Source: Amoebophrya sp. AT5.2 (taxonomy: Eukaryota; Sar; Dinophyceae; Syndiniales; Amoebophryaceae). From it: 31,267 bases of DNA. The position numbers and the translations under genes were made by a program. Under the pieces are notes generated by a model that worked only from the letters and a program-made list of their open reading frames with translations, had not been told where the DNA came from and did no database searches. Numbering within the stretch: position 1 is the stretch's first letter; the number at the start of each line of letters is the position of its first letter. Shown here piece after piece: positions 19,153-29,799 of the stretch. The DNA is taken from NCBI GenBank assembly GCA_005223375.1, contig RXOD01004028.1, positions 1 to 31,267 of the forward strand. Reading direction: 5' to 3'.

Positions 19153-19537
19153 TAAAAAGATAGGAGACCGAAACGAAGGAGCATTTCTCTGAGAAGCTGA
19201 AGCAACGAATTGGAATTTGAATATTTGTGTGCCCCTGGCGGTGCTGCTGGCACACGCGCTACATGCTGGAGCAATGAATGGAGCTACTCACTGCAAGGAA
19301 TATGCGCTGACCATCAATTGATTTGTTCGAGTTTAACTTTTGGCGGAGAGGAAAGGCATGTGATGAGGGAAGGTAGCCGACGCACTGGTCAGGGCCAGCT
19401 GTGGCTGACGTTGGCTAGAGCAGTATGCGTCCTTGAGAAGTAGCTTACTCAGTAAAGAGGATTGCGCTACGTAATTTCAATTTCGTGCCAAAAGAACAGA
19501 TGAGCCGCGCCACGTTTCTTGTCTCGACACCAGCAAG
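19153..19537. other. Intergenic spacer
   Basis: This 385-bp gap lies between two + strand genes. No recognised element; it probably contains the 3' UTR and the next promoter or leader. Confidence 0.5.
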
Positions 19538-20255
19538 ATGGTGCGTTTGCAAACCGCGGGAGCAGCTGCAAAAGCGGCCGGCTCCGACATGCCGCGCTTT
19601 CGTTCCGCGCGTATCATTCTATTCTTCCTTGGCAGCCAATGCCAAAGTCTCCGTCAAGTTTTTGCGCGGCGTCCCATGCTTCGCCGCGAGGTGCCGGGAA
19701 CAGACGATGGCGCCGATAGCAGCGCGCAGCAAGTGCGAGTGTCCATCACAGAAGATTCTTCCCTCGACGCTGGTGATGACGACACGTTCTTGCAGGGCGC
19801 TGGTAGCCGTGAGGACCAAGAAGGTCAAAAGGATCCCGACGAAGCTGCCAACGTCCCAGGAGAACGCGGTGGCGACGCGGTGGCAGCATTTGGGGAAGAG
19901 GAACGCGACCCCCGCGCTGAGCACGGAGTCTTCCTTAAGGTGCACGCAGTTCGAGACGCGGGCCACCAGCTTTTCTCTTTTTTTCAGCTGCGCCAACACC
20001 AGCACGAGAAAGAGAAAGCCTTCGGCCCTGCCGTCATGATGATGCGGGCCCGGGCGGGAATATCTTGCGCGAAGTTTCTTGTCATCTTCGCGTTTCTCGG
20101 GGTTTGCTTCGTGTATTTGAAATCGTGCTGCACGGCGGAGACTTGGAACCTGCGGCGAATACCTGGAATGAAGGGCCTGCTGCTCTCGCTAGGCTACGAC
20201 GAGTTCGGCGAGACGAAGCTGCTTGTGGAGATCTGCAGCGCGGCGGACCTGAAAG
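19538..20255 (+). CDS. Membrane-anchored protein, possible C2 domain start (partial gene)
   Basis: Begins at ATG 19538 (AAGATGG). It encodes a charged N-terminal part, a membrane helix near residues 176-193 (CAKFLVIFAFLGVCFVYL), and then TKLLVEICSAADLKG, which resembles the first strand of a C2 domain. A GTAAAC donor at 20256 fits a phase-1 exon end; reading through instead gives a stop at about 20398 after a further 47 codons. A 48-bp in-frame GT-AG segment (19940-19987, ending in a long T-rich tract and CAG) may be another intron. If the donor is real, the next exon lies beyond or within the decayed block to the right. No family is assigned with confidence. Confidence 0.5.
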
Positions 20256-20449
20256 GTAAACGCCTACTCATTCATGTCTACTTCTCTGATATATTTAGCA
20301 CAGCTTTGAGCTTTACTTTTACGGAACCAGCTCAGGCTCAATCACGAGGAAGCGCAAGCGGTAGGCGGAGGGGCCGACGCTTTGACCCATACCTATAGAA
20401 ATGGCGCGCAAGAATGTGGACTAAACTTTTCTCACCGCGGACGCGGAGC

Positions 20450-20485
20450 CCCGGCCCTGTGAGCGGAGCACAGGGGCCATTGGTC
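20450..20485. repeat. Short inverted repeat at the left edge of the decayed block
   Basis: GGCCCTGT and ACAGGGGCC flank the 9-bp loop GAGCGGAGC at about 20454-20479, forming a GC-rich stem. It sits near the point where composition changes from gene-like to the GC-rich debris block. Confidence 0.5.
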
Positions 20486-20899
20486 CCCTCGGACTCTGCG
20501 ACGCTGTCGCGTCGCCAGAACTGTCGCGCGTGTTATTAAATTTGTTCGCGGTGGGGCTTGAAGGGTGGGCAATTTATTCGGTTCCTTGCGTCTCGCCAAA
20601 GTATGAAACGCCCGAGGATCAGCCCACAACACAGGATGGGACTGCGTAGCAGGCGCTTGGTGTCCAGGCAGCTGCGCCATGGCGAGCCCAGCGCGCGACT
20701 TGTTCGCGGATAGCGGCGATGACGGGCGGACCCGGATTGTTTTTCGGCTCGTCCGTCGCAACTCACGCGCGGCGCGGGTAAGGTCCAAGGCCAAAACTTG
20801 GGCCGCGACCTTTTCTGGAGAACGAGAAACAATAACAAATTGCAAGAGCGAACGCAGCCTAACAGCTGCGCGCCCGCTCTCCCCAGCGTTTTCAGCTCT

Positions 20900-22560
20900 T
20901 CGGCCAGACCAGTGCAAGTCTCCTCCAAAGCTGGCGAGGCCGACGCCCTCCCCGATCATGCTGGCGCCGGCTCGCTCTTGTTACGGCGGCATTGCTCCGG
21001 AACTTTCTGGCGCAATTCATTGGCAGAAATTTGCGCCACTGCGGGCCGCACATTGCAGCTGGGCGCCGGCCAGACCAGAGGGTGCCAAAGTCAGCGCCTG
21101 CCTGCTCCTTTTGTTGCACTCGCAGCGGGGCCTTCCGTGGCAGGCCCATCGATCGCGTCGGCATCGATCTGATGCGTGGGCTGGCCTGACTTGTTGCGCT
21201 TTCTTGTGCTCGGTCGGCTCGGCTTGGGGGATGGCGCTCGCCCTTGTTCGTGGCCATGTAGTTCCCCACCCGGCTCGCCGTTTCGTTTGCCTTCAGGGGG
21301 ATGGTGACGCGCGTCTCGTGGTCCGCGAGGTCGTCGCCATCCTTGATGAAGACGAGCGCGCTGGTCTTGTAGCGCGTCGCGGTGAACTCGTCGCCCGCGG
21401 CGGGGGGGCGAGGGGTTGCCCAACGCGTCGCCAAGCGCATCCGCCTCCGGAATGACGCAGCGGGGGAGCGGCACGTCTTCGATCTGGACAGGCGGGCAGA
21501 TATCATCTCCGGAGAGCAGATCGTCGCCCGCGCCGTTTTTGTCGGCTGCGTACGCAGTTTGTTCCTTGCTTCTTGCGGGCAAGCAGTGCGAGCAGTGCAG
21601 GTCCGCGCGCAGCTTCATGTCGACCAGGCTGGGGCGCTTGACAGTGTGGGAGAGGAAATCGAAATCGCAAATGTGATCGGCGACGCGTGTCGCCATCGTC
21701 GTGCCGGAGTTGCGGTAGGCTGCACTGGCGAACCATTGCCCTAGATCCCTCGCCTCAACGTCCCGCGTCGCGTCTGCGAGGTCCTCCTGCTGCAGGTTCT
21801 CGCTGTCCACTGGCCCCCCCATCCCGGTTCTTTGTCGAGAAACAAGGCGAAATCGTCGGCGTCTTCTTCTTCGTCGCCGTTGCGGCCCCCTGCCTGCGGG
21901 TTTTTGCTTTCCAGTTTGCCATCTGCGCCGCGCGGCTCATCTTCCGGCGGGCGGGTTTTCGCCAAGAGCAACCAGACAGCCATCCAGTTCCAGCTGCCCG
22001 CCCCGCGCCCTCGACCTCGGGAGGTTTCACCGGTCTGGGTGATCGCCGGAAGGTATGCACTGCAGAGATTCACGGCGTGCGCGGCAATCGACTGGCGCAC
22101 TTCCCCCGGCATCGCGTCGCGTTTCCGGTCAACTTGTTTCGTCACTTTATCGAGTTCGTCGAGGATGCTCGTATATCTTTCCCGGGCTGCGGCTATGAAC
22201 CCCGCCACGCCCGAGCTCCATCCGTTTTGTGCCAACGCTGCGCCTGCGACAGTAGACATGTACGCGGTGACTTCGGTCTCGTCGAATGCTTTGCGGCATG
22301 ACCACGCGCCCGATGCTTCGGGTTTTTGCATTTTTTGGCGATGAAGCTTTGGGCAATTGGGTCCGCTTGGGCTGTTTTGGTGACCATTGGCGCCACCTCG
22401 GAGGGAAAACGCGTAGAAAGCTGGCGGATGGAGGCGACCGCGCGCGCAGGCGTTCACTCAAATCCGCGGGCAAATCTCGCCGCAAATCTTGCACGAACAA
22501 GCTGGGGCCTTGATACTCGGGACGGTAGGAGTTTGGCAGCCGCTTCGGCTTCTTCTGAAT
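20900..22560 (-). pseudogene. Decayed - strand coding sequence, unrecognised
   Basis: Read on the - strand, protein-like text continues across at least four frame changes. Samples in order: RRDLPADLSERLRA (about 22480), TEVTAYMSTVAGAALAQNGW (about 22250), YTSILDELDKVTKQVDRKRD (about 22150), NWMAVWLLL (about 21980), DLADATRDVEARDLGQWF (about 21770), LVDMKLRADLHCSHC (about 21620), FTATRYKTSALVFIKDGDDL (about 21360). Frame changes fall near G/C runs, for example the six Cs at 21815-21820 and the seven Gs near 21405. The CSHC pair could be half of a zinc site. No family recognised; the context suggests retroelement origin. Confidence 0.45.
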
Positions 22561-22682
22561 CGGTTGAGATAAAGCCCGCCAGCCTCCACGCGTCGCGCTT
22601 AAACTGGTCGGGAGCGCCCACCTGACAAGGGTAGCGGTAGCGCCCTTGAGACTGATCGCGGGCGGGAATTGGGGCGGCGCTT

Positions 22683-22745
22683 GAATCCCGCCAGCGACTC
22701 GCATGCGCAGAAACAGAGCGCGCAGAATCCCGCTAGCGACTCGCA
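22683..22745. repeat. Short direct repeat, offset 42 bp
   Basis: GAATCCCGCCAGCGACTCGCA at 22683 recurs at 22725 with one change (GCCAG to GCTAG). Confidence 0.85.
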
Positions 22746-22849
22746 TCCTCGGACAAAAATTGCTGCCATCTTCGGCGCTTCGTGTCCCAGCTGCTCGGCG
22801 AAAGTGCGCGGCGCCGTGGGCCCCAGGTGCGAAAGCTTCACCCGCTTGG

Positions 22850-22885
22850 CACTCCCGCAAGCCTTGCACTCCCGCAAGCCTTCCG
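22850..22885. repeat. Tandem 17-bp duplication
   Basis: CACTCCCGCAAGCCTTG is followed at once by CACTCCCGCAAGCCTTC. Seventeen is not a multiple of three, so the duplication shifts any overlapping frame. Confidence 0.85.
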
Positions 22886-23449
22886 CCGGGGTCGTTTCGT
22901 TCGCATGTACCCCCCGAGGCGCCAAGCCCTGAATCAGAGCCGCGAGATGCATCGGCGCCGCGCGACTGGCAGAGTGAAAACGAGGCCACGCACATTCGGC
23001 CTTGCCTATGGGATGACGTGCTGGCCGTCTTTCACCTTCGAGGGAGAAGATAGAAGGAGCGGGCCCCCCAATGCGAATGCCGAGACTCTCGCAGTCCGAC
23101 GCATCCCGTCCCTCCATCCATGGGCCCGCCCTCTTTGGCGCCGCTTTTCTTGGTTGCTGCTTGGAGAGTGAAGGCGCGCGAGAGCTTCGCACGCGCTGCC
23201 CCCCCCGCGGGTGCGCCCGCGGGCGCGAGCTGTTGCAGTTTCTTTTTCTTCGCGGGATTGCCGACGCTGGGCCCTCTGCCTCTGCGGTTTGCAATTGCAT
23301 TCCTTCGGACACGGCTATACTATTGGCATGCTGCTGGCCTCTCTCCCGCATGGGATCGACCGCGCGCGCGCGGCCGGCGCGGAGGCTCGGCCTCCCAACA
23401 CTTGCCGCGTAGTGCAAACACAACGGGCCGCGGGAGGGATTTTCCTGGG

Positions 23450-24640
23450 CCACTTCTTGCGTCCACTTCAGTACTGGCCGAGTTCTTGTCCAGCGCCCGG
23501 CACGCTTTGCGCCGCGTTCTCTCTGGATGATGGGGCGGGCGTTCTCCGGCGGTAGAAGTCGCGGGCCGTTTTCTTGCCAAGCAAGTCGCCCAGCGCCGCG
23601 CTAAGCGTCTGCCTTTCCCCCCGCCTGGAACGCAGCGGATTCCGATCGCCGAGTCCTGTCGTGCGCGAGTCGAATACTGCGCGCCCGGGAGGGCGAGGCT
23701 GTGGCTGCTTCGTCCTCCCCGGAACGGGCTGCCTCCAATCGGCATGGCGGCCCCCGTTCCGACCTCCAGTCTGGCCTGCTGCGGTTCCTCCTCTTGCGAT
23801 CCTTGTCGATGTGGGTTCGTGGTCATCCGCGAGGGTGGCCCTTTCTCTCCTTCGGCCCGCCCACTTCTGGACGAAACTCGTGCGCAGCTTCCATCCTTGG
23901 CGCCCCACGAGCGTGCCCGCGACATTGCCGACGTAGGTGCCGCTGGGACGAGGCCGAGGCAGCGCAGCTTTGGGCTCCGTTGTCTCCTTTGCCGGGCTTT
24001 CCCTGGACCCAGACGGCCCGCCCTTCATGGAGCACTTCATACCAGTCGTCGTTCCCCGCAGGGACCTTCGCGGACTCCGCAGAGTCCGACGCAGCCGGGC
24101 GCTTGCCAGAGTTTTCACTGGCGTTGTTGGCCTGATTGGCCGGGTTGCCCTGCCAGAACTTCCACCAGGGACCTTCGGCGGGCGCCTTGGCACCCTTCCC
24201 GGAGCCTTTGCCGGCTCCGTGGCCTTTCTTGTTGTTGCCCTTGTAGTAGCCACCCATGGCGCGAGCACCTCTGCGAGCGTGGAGCGTGGTGGGACAGCAT
24301 GTTTCAGGATGTGCAGGCGCACGCGAAAAAGTGCGTTGTATGTGCCTACAGCAATCACCGCGGCATCCGCATCGTCTCGCCGTGCTTCAGCTCCAATCTG
24401 GCAGCCTCTCCTCCACTTGCGGGATCTGTTCACCCCCCGCCAGCTTCTTCTTCGTGGAAGACTTCCCCCGCTGGTCGGTCGTCGTCTTCCAGTTGTTCAC
24501 GTACCACATGCGGGCGCGCTGGCCATCAATACGGCTTGGAGGTGCTTGCATGTTGCCGGAGGGCTCTCTGTCTCTCCGTCTGCTCTTTCTTCCACTTCTT
24601 TAGCTGCTCGGTGGGATTTCTTTCACATGTGGCACGTCAC
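23450..24640 (-). pseudogene. Gag-like Gly/Lys-rich coding remnant
   Basis: On the - strand an ATG at 24257 (GCGCCATGG) opens MGGYYKGNNKKGHGAGKGSG, followed by GPWWKFWQGN and DDWYEVLHEGRAVWVQGKPG. The text then slides into another frame (GTYVGNVAGTLVGRQGWKLR, then LGDLLGKKTARDFYRR). Upstream, RMWYVNNWKTTTDQRGK (about 24500) and VIAVGTYNALFRVRLHILKH (about 24340) are in other frames. A basic Gly/Lys start and overlapping frames would suit a retroelement gag-type protein, but I see no zinc knuckle, so the identity is inferred. Confidence 0.45.
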
Positions 24641-24969
24641 GCATGACCTAGCAGAAGTGGCCCAGCCGCTTCGTGATCGAAGGGCCGGCGTCTTTGCCGC
24701 GCTGGCTCGACTTCGCAGGCCATGACCAGAAAAGTGAGGCGGGCTGGGCTCATCCAGATGATGCGGCCGCTGCCTTTGTTGACGGCTTGAGCTGACACGA
24801 ATGCACTAGATGCGACGTCGGGGGTGCCTTCGGTGGCCTGATGTTGATTCGGCGGCGCTGCCTGCTTGTTCCGTCTTTTGCTTGCTACCGATGGAAATCA
24901 GAAGCCCTCGGCCGAGTAATGTACTGACTTCCGCCGCGTCGCTCGCGGCCGAAGTTTCTGCGCTTTCGT

Positions 24970-26120
24970 TCACGTTCGTCCGGCGGTCTGGTCCGCCCCG
25001 TCTGGTTTCCGGCTTTCGCGCATTGATTTGCGAAAGGCTGGCGACCTAGTGACCCATGGCCCGCGCGCAGTCCCGCGCTGTGATTGTATAGCTGGCGCAG
25101 GTGCAGCTGGCGCTGGCAGATTTCGGCGCGTGTCTATTGCTATCATTCTCAGGCGACCGCGCACGCGCTGCCGCTGCGAAAGCAAGCGCCAGAGGGCTCC
25201 GCTGTAGGCTGGGCGCGGGGGCTCCTCGCGGTAGTGCCGTCGCTGCGTTTGCGACTGATTGCCTCGGGGGTGCGGATTTGTGCGAGCTTCTCGGCCCATG
25301 TGGCTCGCGCCGCGTTTTGTTTCGGTCGTCGTCGGTCGACGATGCTTGGGGGGCTCTTCGATCTTTTTCCTCGGTCACAATCGCGGGCAAAGTCTGGGGG
25401 CCGTCGTCGCTTGTGTTGTCGCGTGCCGGATACTCTACTGGCAAAAATGCGCGAGCCGCGCCGAAGAAAAAACACCAAAAGCAGACCGCAAAATATAAAG
25501 CGCCTCCCACGTACGATTCCACCCCGTTCCGACCAGGCCCGGGGCAAACTCCGCGAGGAATCGCGTCAGCTGGGGGCGCAGCCTTGCGCCCTCGGGGGCG
25601 TCGTGGTTGTCCGTCTCTGCTGGATCTCGGTCGGGCATATGGATCGCCTCAACCTCACCCCCCACAGGGGTGGCGACCTCGGGCGGTGGCGCTGCTTGCC
25701 CCTGGGGGGTCGCGCCGGTCTCTGCCGCTACTATCTAACTTGCATGGCCGCCCGCGCCCGTTCTGGTTCTGCCGACACGAACGCGGCAAGGCTTGGCAGC
25801 GCGTCGGCCCCGAAGAGTTGCCCCCGCCTGCTTGATGCGTGTCATTGCTGGCGAACTTAAACTGAGCAACAAAATGGCGCCCGCCAAGGGTGAACAAAAC
25901 GGCGCCCGCCAAGGGTTCGCCCGCGCGCGCAGTTTTGTCCTTGGGAGTCTTCGGAAAAACGCCAGTCCGGACGCGCTGCGGAAATCCAATCCCGCCCATG
26001 AGCAAAGGCCTCAACCCCCGTCGAGCAATCGCGCGCAGATATATTGTTATTGAGGCCCATGACGCCACTGCCACCCCGCGGCAGCACGGAGGAGAAAGGC
26101 GGCGGGGGGTGCTTCTCCCC
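24970..26120 (-). pseudogene. Decayed - strand coding sequence with hydrophobic segment
   Basis: One frame begins with a strongly hydrophobic stretch (YFAVCFWCFFFGAARAF, about 25490) and continues PVEYPARDNTSDDGPQTLPA. Further upstream on the same strand are ITIYLRAIARRGLRPLLMGG (about 26045) and GAVLFTLGGRHFVAQFKFAS (about 25900). Frame changes and stops interrupt it. The hydrophobic segment resembles a signal or membrane anchor. No family recognised. Confidence 0.35.
25869..25918. repeat. Tandem 25-bp duplication
   Basis: ACAAAATGGCGCCCGCCAAG at 25869 recurs at 25894 (T to C at one position). The 25-bp offset shifts reading frame. Confidence 0.9.
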
Positions 26121-26201
26121 CCCTTGCGTTTCTGCGTGCAGCGCGAGAGATAGCCGAGCGCGAGGCAGTGCCCTTCGCATCTTCATCAACGCCGACACAA
26201 G

Positions 26202-26400
26202 CGCGAAGAAACTGAAAACCAGCCCCCTCGCAGGGTATGGAGCGACCGCTCCACCGACTCACGTAGAAGCGACGCCATTCCTTCGCGCCGCTGCCATGCT
26301 CACGCTTCGCGAAGAAATTGAAAACCAGCCCCCGCACAGGGTAGGGAGCGACCGAGCCACCGACCCACGTAAGCGATGCCATTCGATTCGCGCCGCTGCC
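26202..26400. repeat. Tandem duplication of about 95 bp, offset 106 bp
   Basis: A segment starting CGCGAAGAAACTGAAAACCA at 26202 recurs at 26308 as CGCGAAGAAATTGAAAACCA. The similarity continues through ACCAGCCCCC, GGAGCGACCG, CACGTA and TTCGCGCCGCTGCC. The copies have diverged by several substitutions and small indels. The offset is not a multiple of three. Confidence 0.88.
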
Positions 26401-26419
26401 GTACTCCCAAAGTAAAGGA

Positions 26420-27260
26420 GTGCCCGCCGGCCCGTCCAGGGTGCGCCGCGTTTTGATTTGGATCGCCGTGCGCGAGGCGTCGGGGTCGGCTTTGAGCTGG
26501 TTCCTTGTCTTGCCGTCCTCGATGTTTGTGCGCTGCGGCTTCGTCGTGCTTTCCTCGCAGAGAGCTCCAGCTCCCGCCAATGCGAACGCGTCAGCGCAAG
26601 GCGTATACTTCCCGCGGTAGTCTGGGGGTCTGTCCTTCGGGCCGCAAGTGCTTCAGAATCAATAAGAACGACGAGACCGATGGCGAGACGTTTCTGGTGG
26701 AGTTGGCAGGTCATCCCTGACGGCGGTGATATCTGCCAGAGACTCGCCCCACGTCTCGCGGTGGAGCTCCTTCGTCGCCGGGCGGATACATAGGTGGAAC
26801 GCCCGCCGTCGGCGTCTGGATCCCATTCCCATTCGGGGCGTGCTGGCCCCCGCTCCGGTTCCTCCTCGTCCGCAAAGAGTAGCCACGGCTGGCCGCAGTC
26901 TAGTACTACCGCACCCCCAGGGTCACACTCCCAACCGCCCGGACAAGATGGACGCCGCGGCGCCCGCTTTGCTTTCTTGGCTGTCGTGGCGGGTGCGGAA
27001 GTGTCTGCGCGTGCCGCGTCCCAATCTTCTGAGGACATCCACCGTCGCCGCTCATGATCTTGCGTCCGCGATGATGGCGCACGGCCTGACGCCGTCGAGT
27101 CAAATGGCCCGAGCTTTTCCGTGGCAGCGAGCGGAGTGACACGGTCCCGCCCGGGCGAGTCATCGATCTCCGGCTTCCGGGAGGATGTTAGCTCTTTCGC
27201 CGCAGTGGAGCGGGTCGCGAAGTGCCCCCGCACAGCCCTAATCGGGCGCGGCATCCACTT
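26420..27260 (-). pseudogene. Decayed - strand coding sequence, unrecognised
   Basis: The best frame (ORF start near 27254) reads SSEDWDAARADTSAP, GGAVVLDCGQPWLLFADEEE and PEWEWDPDADGG. Near 26800 the sense switches to another frame (AFHLCIRPATKELHRETWGE, SLADITAVRDDLPTPPETS). It is followed toward lower coordinates by the 106-bp-offset duplication. No known family is recognised. Confidence 0.4.
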
Positions 27261-28100
27261 CCTGGCACTTCAGCGGCGTCCGCTCGTTGGTCAGCAAGCC
27301 GCCCGGGAGGCGCTCGCTCAACCACGAAGCCCGCTGCACCGTGGCACAGCGCTGCCGACCCTTCGGAAAGGTGGCCTTGCTTGTTCCGGGGCAGCGCCCT
27401 TGCAGCCAATCCAGGCGGGTGCGCTCTTTGTCTTACTTTCGGCTTCGGACCATACTGCTGGGCGTGCCGCTCGATTGCTTGCCGGATTGTTTGTGCTACA
27501 TGTACCGACTAGCGCCAGCGTACGAACTACGCGGCCAGAACTTGTTCGGCGGTGGTTCTCATTGCTTTCCGTTTATTTTGCTGCGTTCCTCTCGAAGTCA
27601 TGGCCGCCCGATCTTCAAAAGGTAGCAGCTGGAGACGATCGGGGTGCTCCTTGTCCTTGGGCAGCGCTCTGGATTTGGTCGCGGGGGCGCTCTTCGCCTC
27701 GGCGTCGTCCGTGTTTGCGGCGTTTTGTCCCGCCGTGGTCTCCTAGTGTGACTGAGATTCTTCCTATTCCTTCGGGGGGCTCCGTCATTTTGTCGAAGAG
27801 CAGGCCGAACCCCTTGAAGGCGACCGCGGCCGAAGTGTTTCACGCACGCTGCACTCCCCAAGTTTCTTGATCCATTGCCCCCCCGTGGCGGGATTGTGGA
27901 CGACGTGGCCCATGTGGCACCAGTGGAGCGCGATGGACACGATCGCGAAAGACGACAGACCCGGGCGCCCCCACCCTGGCCGGGCCGACGATGGTCGGGA
28001 ACGACGTACGCGCCGCCGCCCATTTCATTCTGGAAGGAATTCGGTCGCCGCTCAATGGCGGGCGGGGCTGGCTTTTTTCGCTTTTTGCTCCGTCTAGCTT
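27190..28100 (-). pseudogene. Decayed - strand coding sequence with membrane-like segment
   Basis: Successive protein-like fragments in different frames are: FAIVSIALHWCHMGHVVHNP (about 27945), GGQWIKKLGECSVRETL (about 27880), VAFKGFGLLFDKMTEPPEGI (about 27815), DKEHPDRLQLLPFEDRAAM (about 27650), VAQTIRQAIERHAQQYGPK (about 27490) and LDWLQGRCPGTSKATFPKGR (about 27400). The spacing is consistent with one protein broken by single-base indels every 30-60 codons. The family is unknown. Confidence 0.45.
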
Positions 28101-28840
28101 GCGCAAGGGGCTCGGGCTTGGTGGTTCATCGCATTAGTCCCGTCGCAATTGGCCACGCCTGTCGCTGGTTGGCAGCTGGCTCCGATCCGCTGCCCGGCCA
28201 GATTTTTGCAGAGGCCCCGCCACCCCGCCACGTCGAAGCTCGTCGCCGCGGACTTCGTGTCGTTGTTCCAAGTGAGCCAGTCCGTGTCCGGCTTGTATGT
28301 GCAGCAAAAACGCATGCGCTCCAGCTCCGTGCTGTAGCCTTGCGCCATGATCAAGCAGACCGAAGCAGCGCGAACACCGTCAGCGAAAGCAATAGGGGCG
28401 CCCCATGAAACGGGTGACACTGCTGGCCAAAGAGTGCCGCCGTCAACTCCTTCCGCTCCCTTGTCCGCCAAGGTGCCCGACACTTTGACGCCGTTGGCAT
28501 ACTTCTCGCCCGCTCGGCGCACCTCGTCGAACTGATCGCGGAGACCCACCAAAAGGCATCCGCCCGGTCCGCCAGGGTAAGGGTTTCCCCCTCTGTATAA
28601 GAATAAGCACCCCGCCGAACAAATGGGCTGCCCATAGCACGCACGTGCATCCTGCTGCTGCGAGGATCCGCCAAATCGCGGCAGCGAAATGCGAACCAGG
28701 AGCCTCGGGCGCTCCCGATCGCGAAGACCATAGAGCTAGAGACCACGAGCCGCATCCCCGTGAAGGAGGCCCGCGAATTGATGAAAGGCGCAAAGCTGTC
28801 AACACCGGAAGCCGACGCGCTGACGCTGTTCGCCATTCTT
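28094..28840 (-). pseudogene. Decayed - strand coding sequence, Cys-containing fragment
   Basis: About 152 codons are open from 28552 to 28094 with protein-like content: LRDQFDEVRRAGEKYANGVK, VSWGAPIAFADGVRAASVCL, ERMRFCCTYKPDTDWLTWNN, SFDVAGWRGLCKNLAGQRIG. No ATG starts it. The text upstream continues in other frames with a hydrophobic stretch (AGCTCVLWAAHLFGGVLILI, about 28650). No homologue recognised. The TTG at its apparent start is only a frame boundary. Confidence 0.45.
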
Positions 28841-28881
28841 TCAGAGACGGGCCGCGCCTCGGCTTCTGCTTGCGTTTGGGC

Positions 28882-29770
28882 TTACTTGTGCAGGGCCTCC
28901 ATCCTTGCGCAACGAGCCGCCCGAGCGAGCGGACGCACGAGCTGCGAGAGGGGCCGCAGCGTCGTGCCTTTTGGGGGGCAGCCGCGGGGGGCGTGCTGTC
29001 GGGTCATCCATTCGCCCCGCAGCGCGAGGAAGACCAGGCACGGGACAACGTGCCGGACCGCCGCGGGCGAGAGTTGCGCGCGCTCTTCTTTGATTTCCCG
29101 TCTCATTTGGGCCGCGCTTCTTTTGTTGATGTCGGCGACCTCTGTGCGCACTACGTCCGCCCGCGTGTCGTCGCGCATGTGTATGCAGCGGACCACGAGG
29201 ATGATGGCCCCGAGGGTCTGCAGGGCTTCCCGGGCAGTTCCGCCCTCGCTGGTACTTTCTCCGCTGGTGTTGTTGCAGTTCTTTCCTCTCCCAGTAGGTG
29301 CGTCGCGTCTTCATAGCGATCCCTTTCAACGTTTTCCACTTCTAGCGTTGCGGTTGTGTCTTTTGCCCCAGTGACTGCAGCTGCTCCGATTCGCCCTCTT
29401 GCTTTTGGGCCAGTTTTTGGGATAGTGGCGTGGGTGTAGGGGACACCTAGCGGCATTGTGGGGATCGTTCGACGACGCAGCTCCAGCGGTGGGCCTGGCG
29501 GGCTACCGAGCGAATTTCTGCGCACATGCCAGGGCCTTGGGCGGCTTCATTTCCCTGGTCTGTGATGTTCGGGGGATCCGACGCCACAACATGGCAGCAC
29601 ACCAGAGCCGCTCTCTCATACTGCGAAGTCGAAGTCCGGAATGCCAAACAGCTCGCCAGCTCGTTCGATCAAGTCCGACTACACGCCACAGGATGAAGGT
29701 GGCGCCCAGGACTGCACGGTAGTGGTCTCCGGGTTCCATCGCTGCCGCGCGCGTCGCTGGTTGCGGGGTA
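28882..29770 (-). pseudogene. Decayed - strand coding sequence with a predicted membrane helix
   Basis: From about 29245 down to a stop at 28882 one frame reads EALQTLGAIILVVRCIHMRD, then RADVVRTEVADINKR and SAAQMRREIKEERAQL: a short membrane helix followed by a charged helix. Upstream, VENVERDRYEDATHLLGEER (about 29320) and DHYRAVLGATFILWRVVG (about 29720) are in other frames. The family is unknown. Its position directly after the copia-type fragment on the same strand suggests a mosaic. Confidence 0.45.
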
Positions 29771-29799
29771 GGGGCGGGGTTTGGTGTCGGGTTCGGCGG

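Larger units (their letters stand above)
22560..23450 (-). pseudogene. Decayed - strand coding sequence with internal tandem duplications
   Basis: A 284-codon open frame (22599-23453) and neighbouring frames carry protein-like stretches such as ECKACGSAKRVKLSHLG, TFAEQLGHEAPKMAAIFVRG and CESLAGF (twice). The last repeats because of a 42-bp DNA duplication. The text is Arg/Pro/Ala-rich and no family is recognised. Parts may simply be open by virtue of high GC. Confidence 0.35.

Noticed and set aside
19619..20005. - strand 128-codon frame with a hydrophobic stretch.
   Set aside because: The overlapping + strand frame has an ATG in good context, a membrane helix and splice signals; the - frame has no support from neighbours.
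23744..24646. 300-codon + strand frame in the GC-rich block.
   Set aside because: Composition is Arg/Pro/Ser/Cys-rich, as expected of the complement of - strand coding text; shadow.
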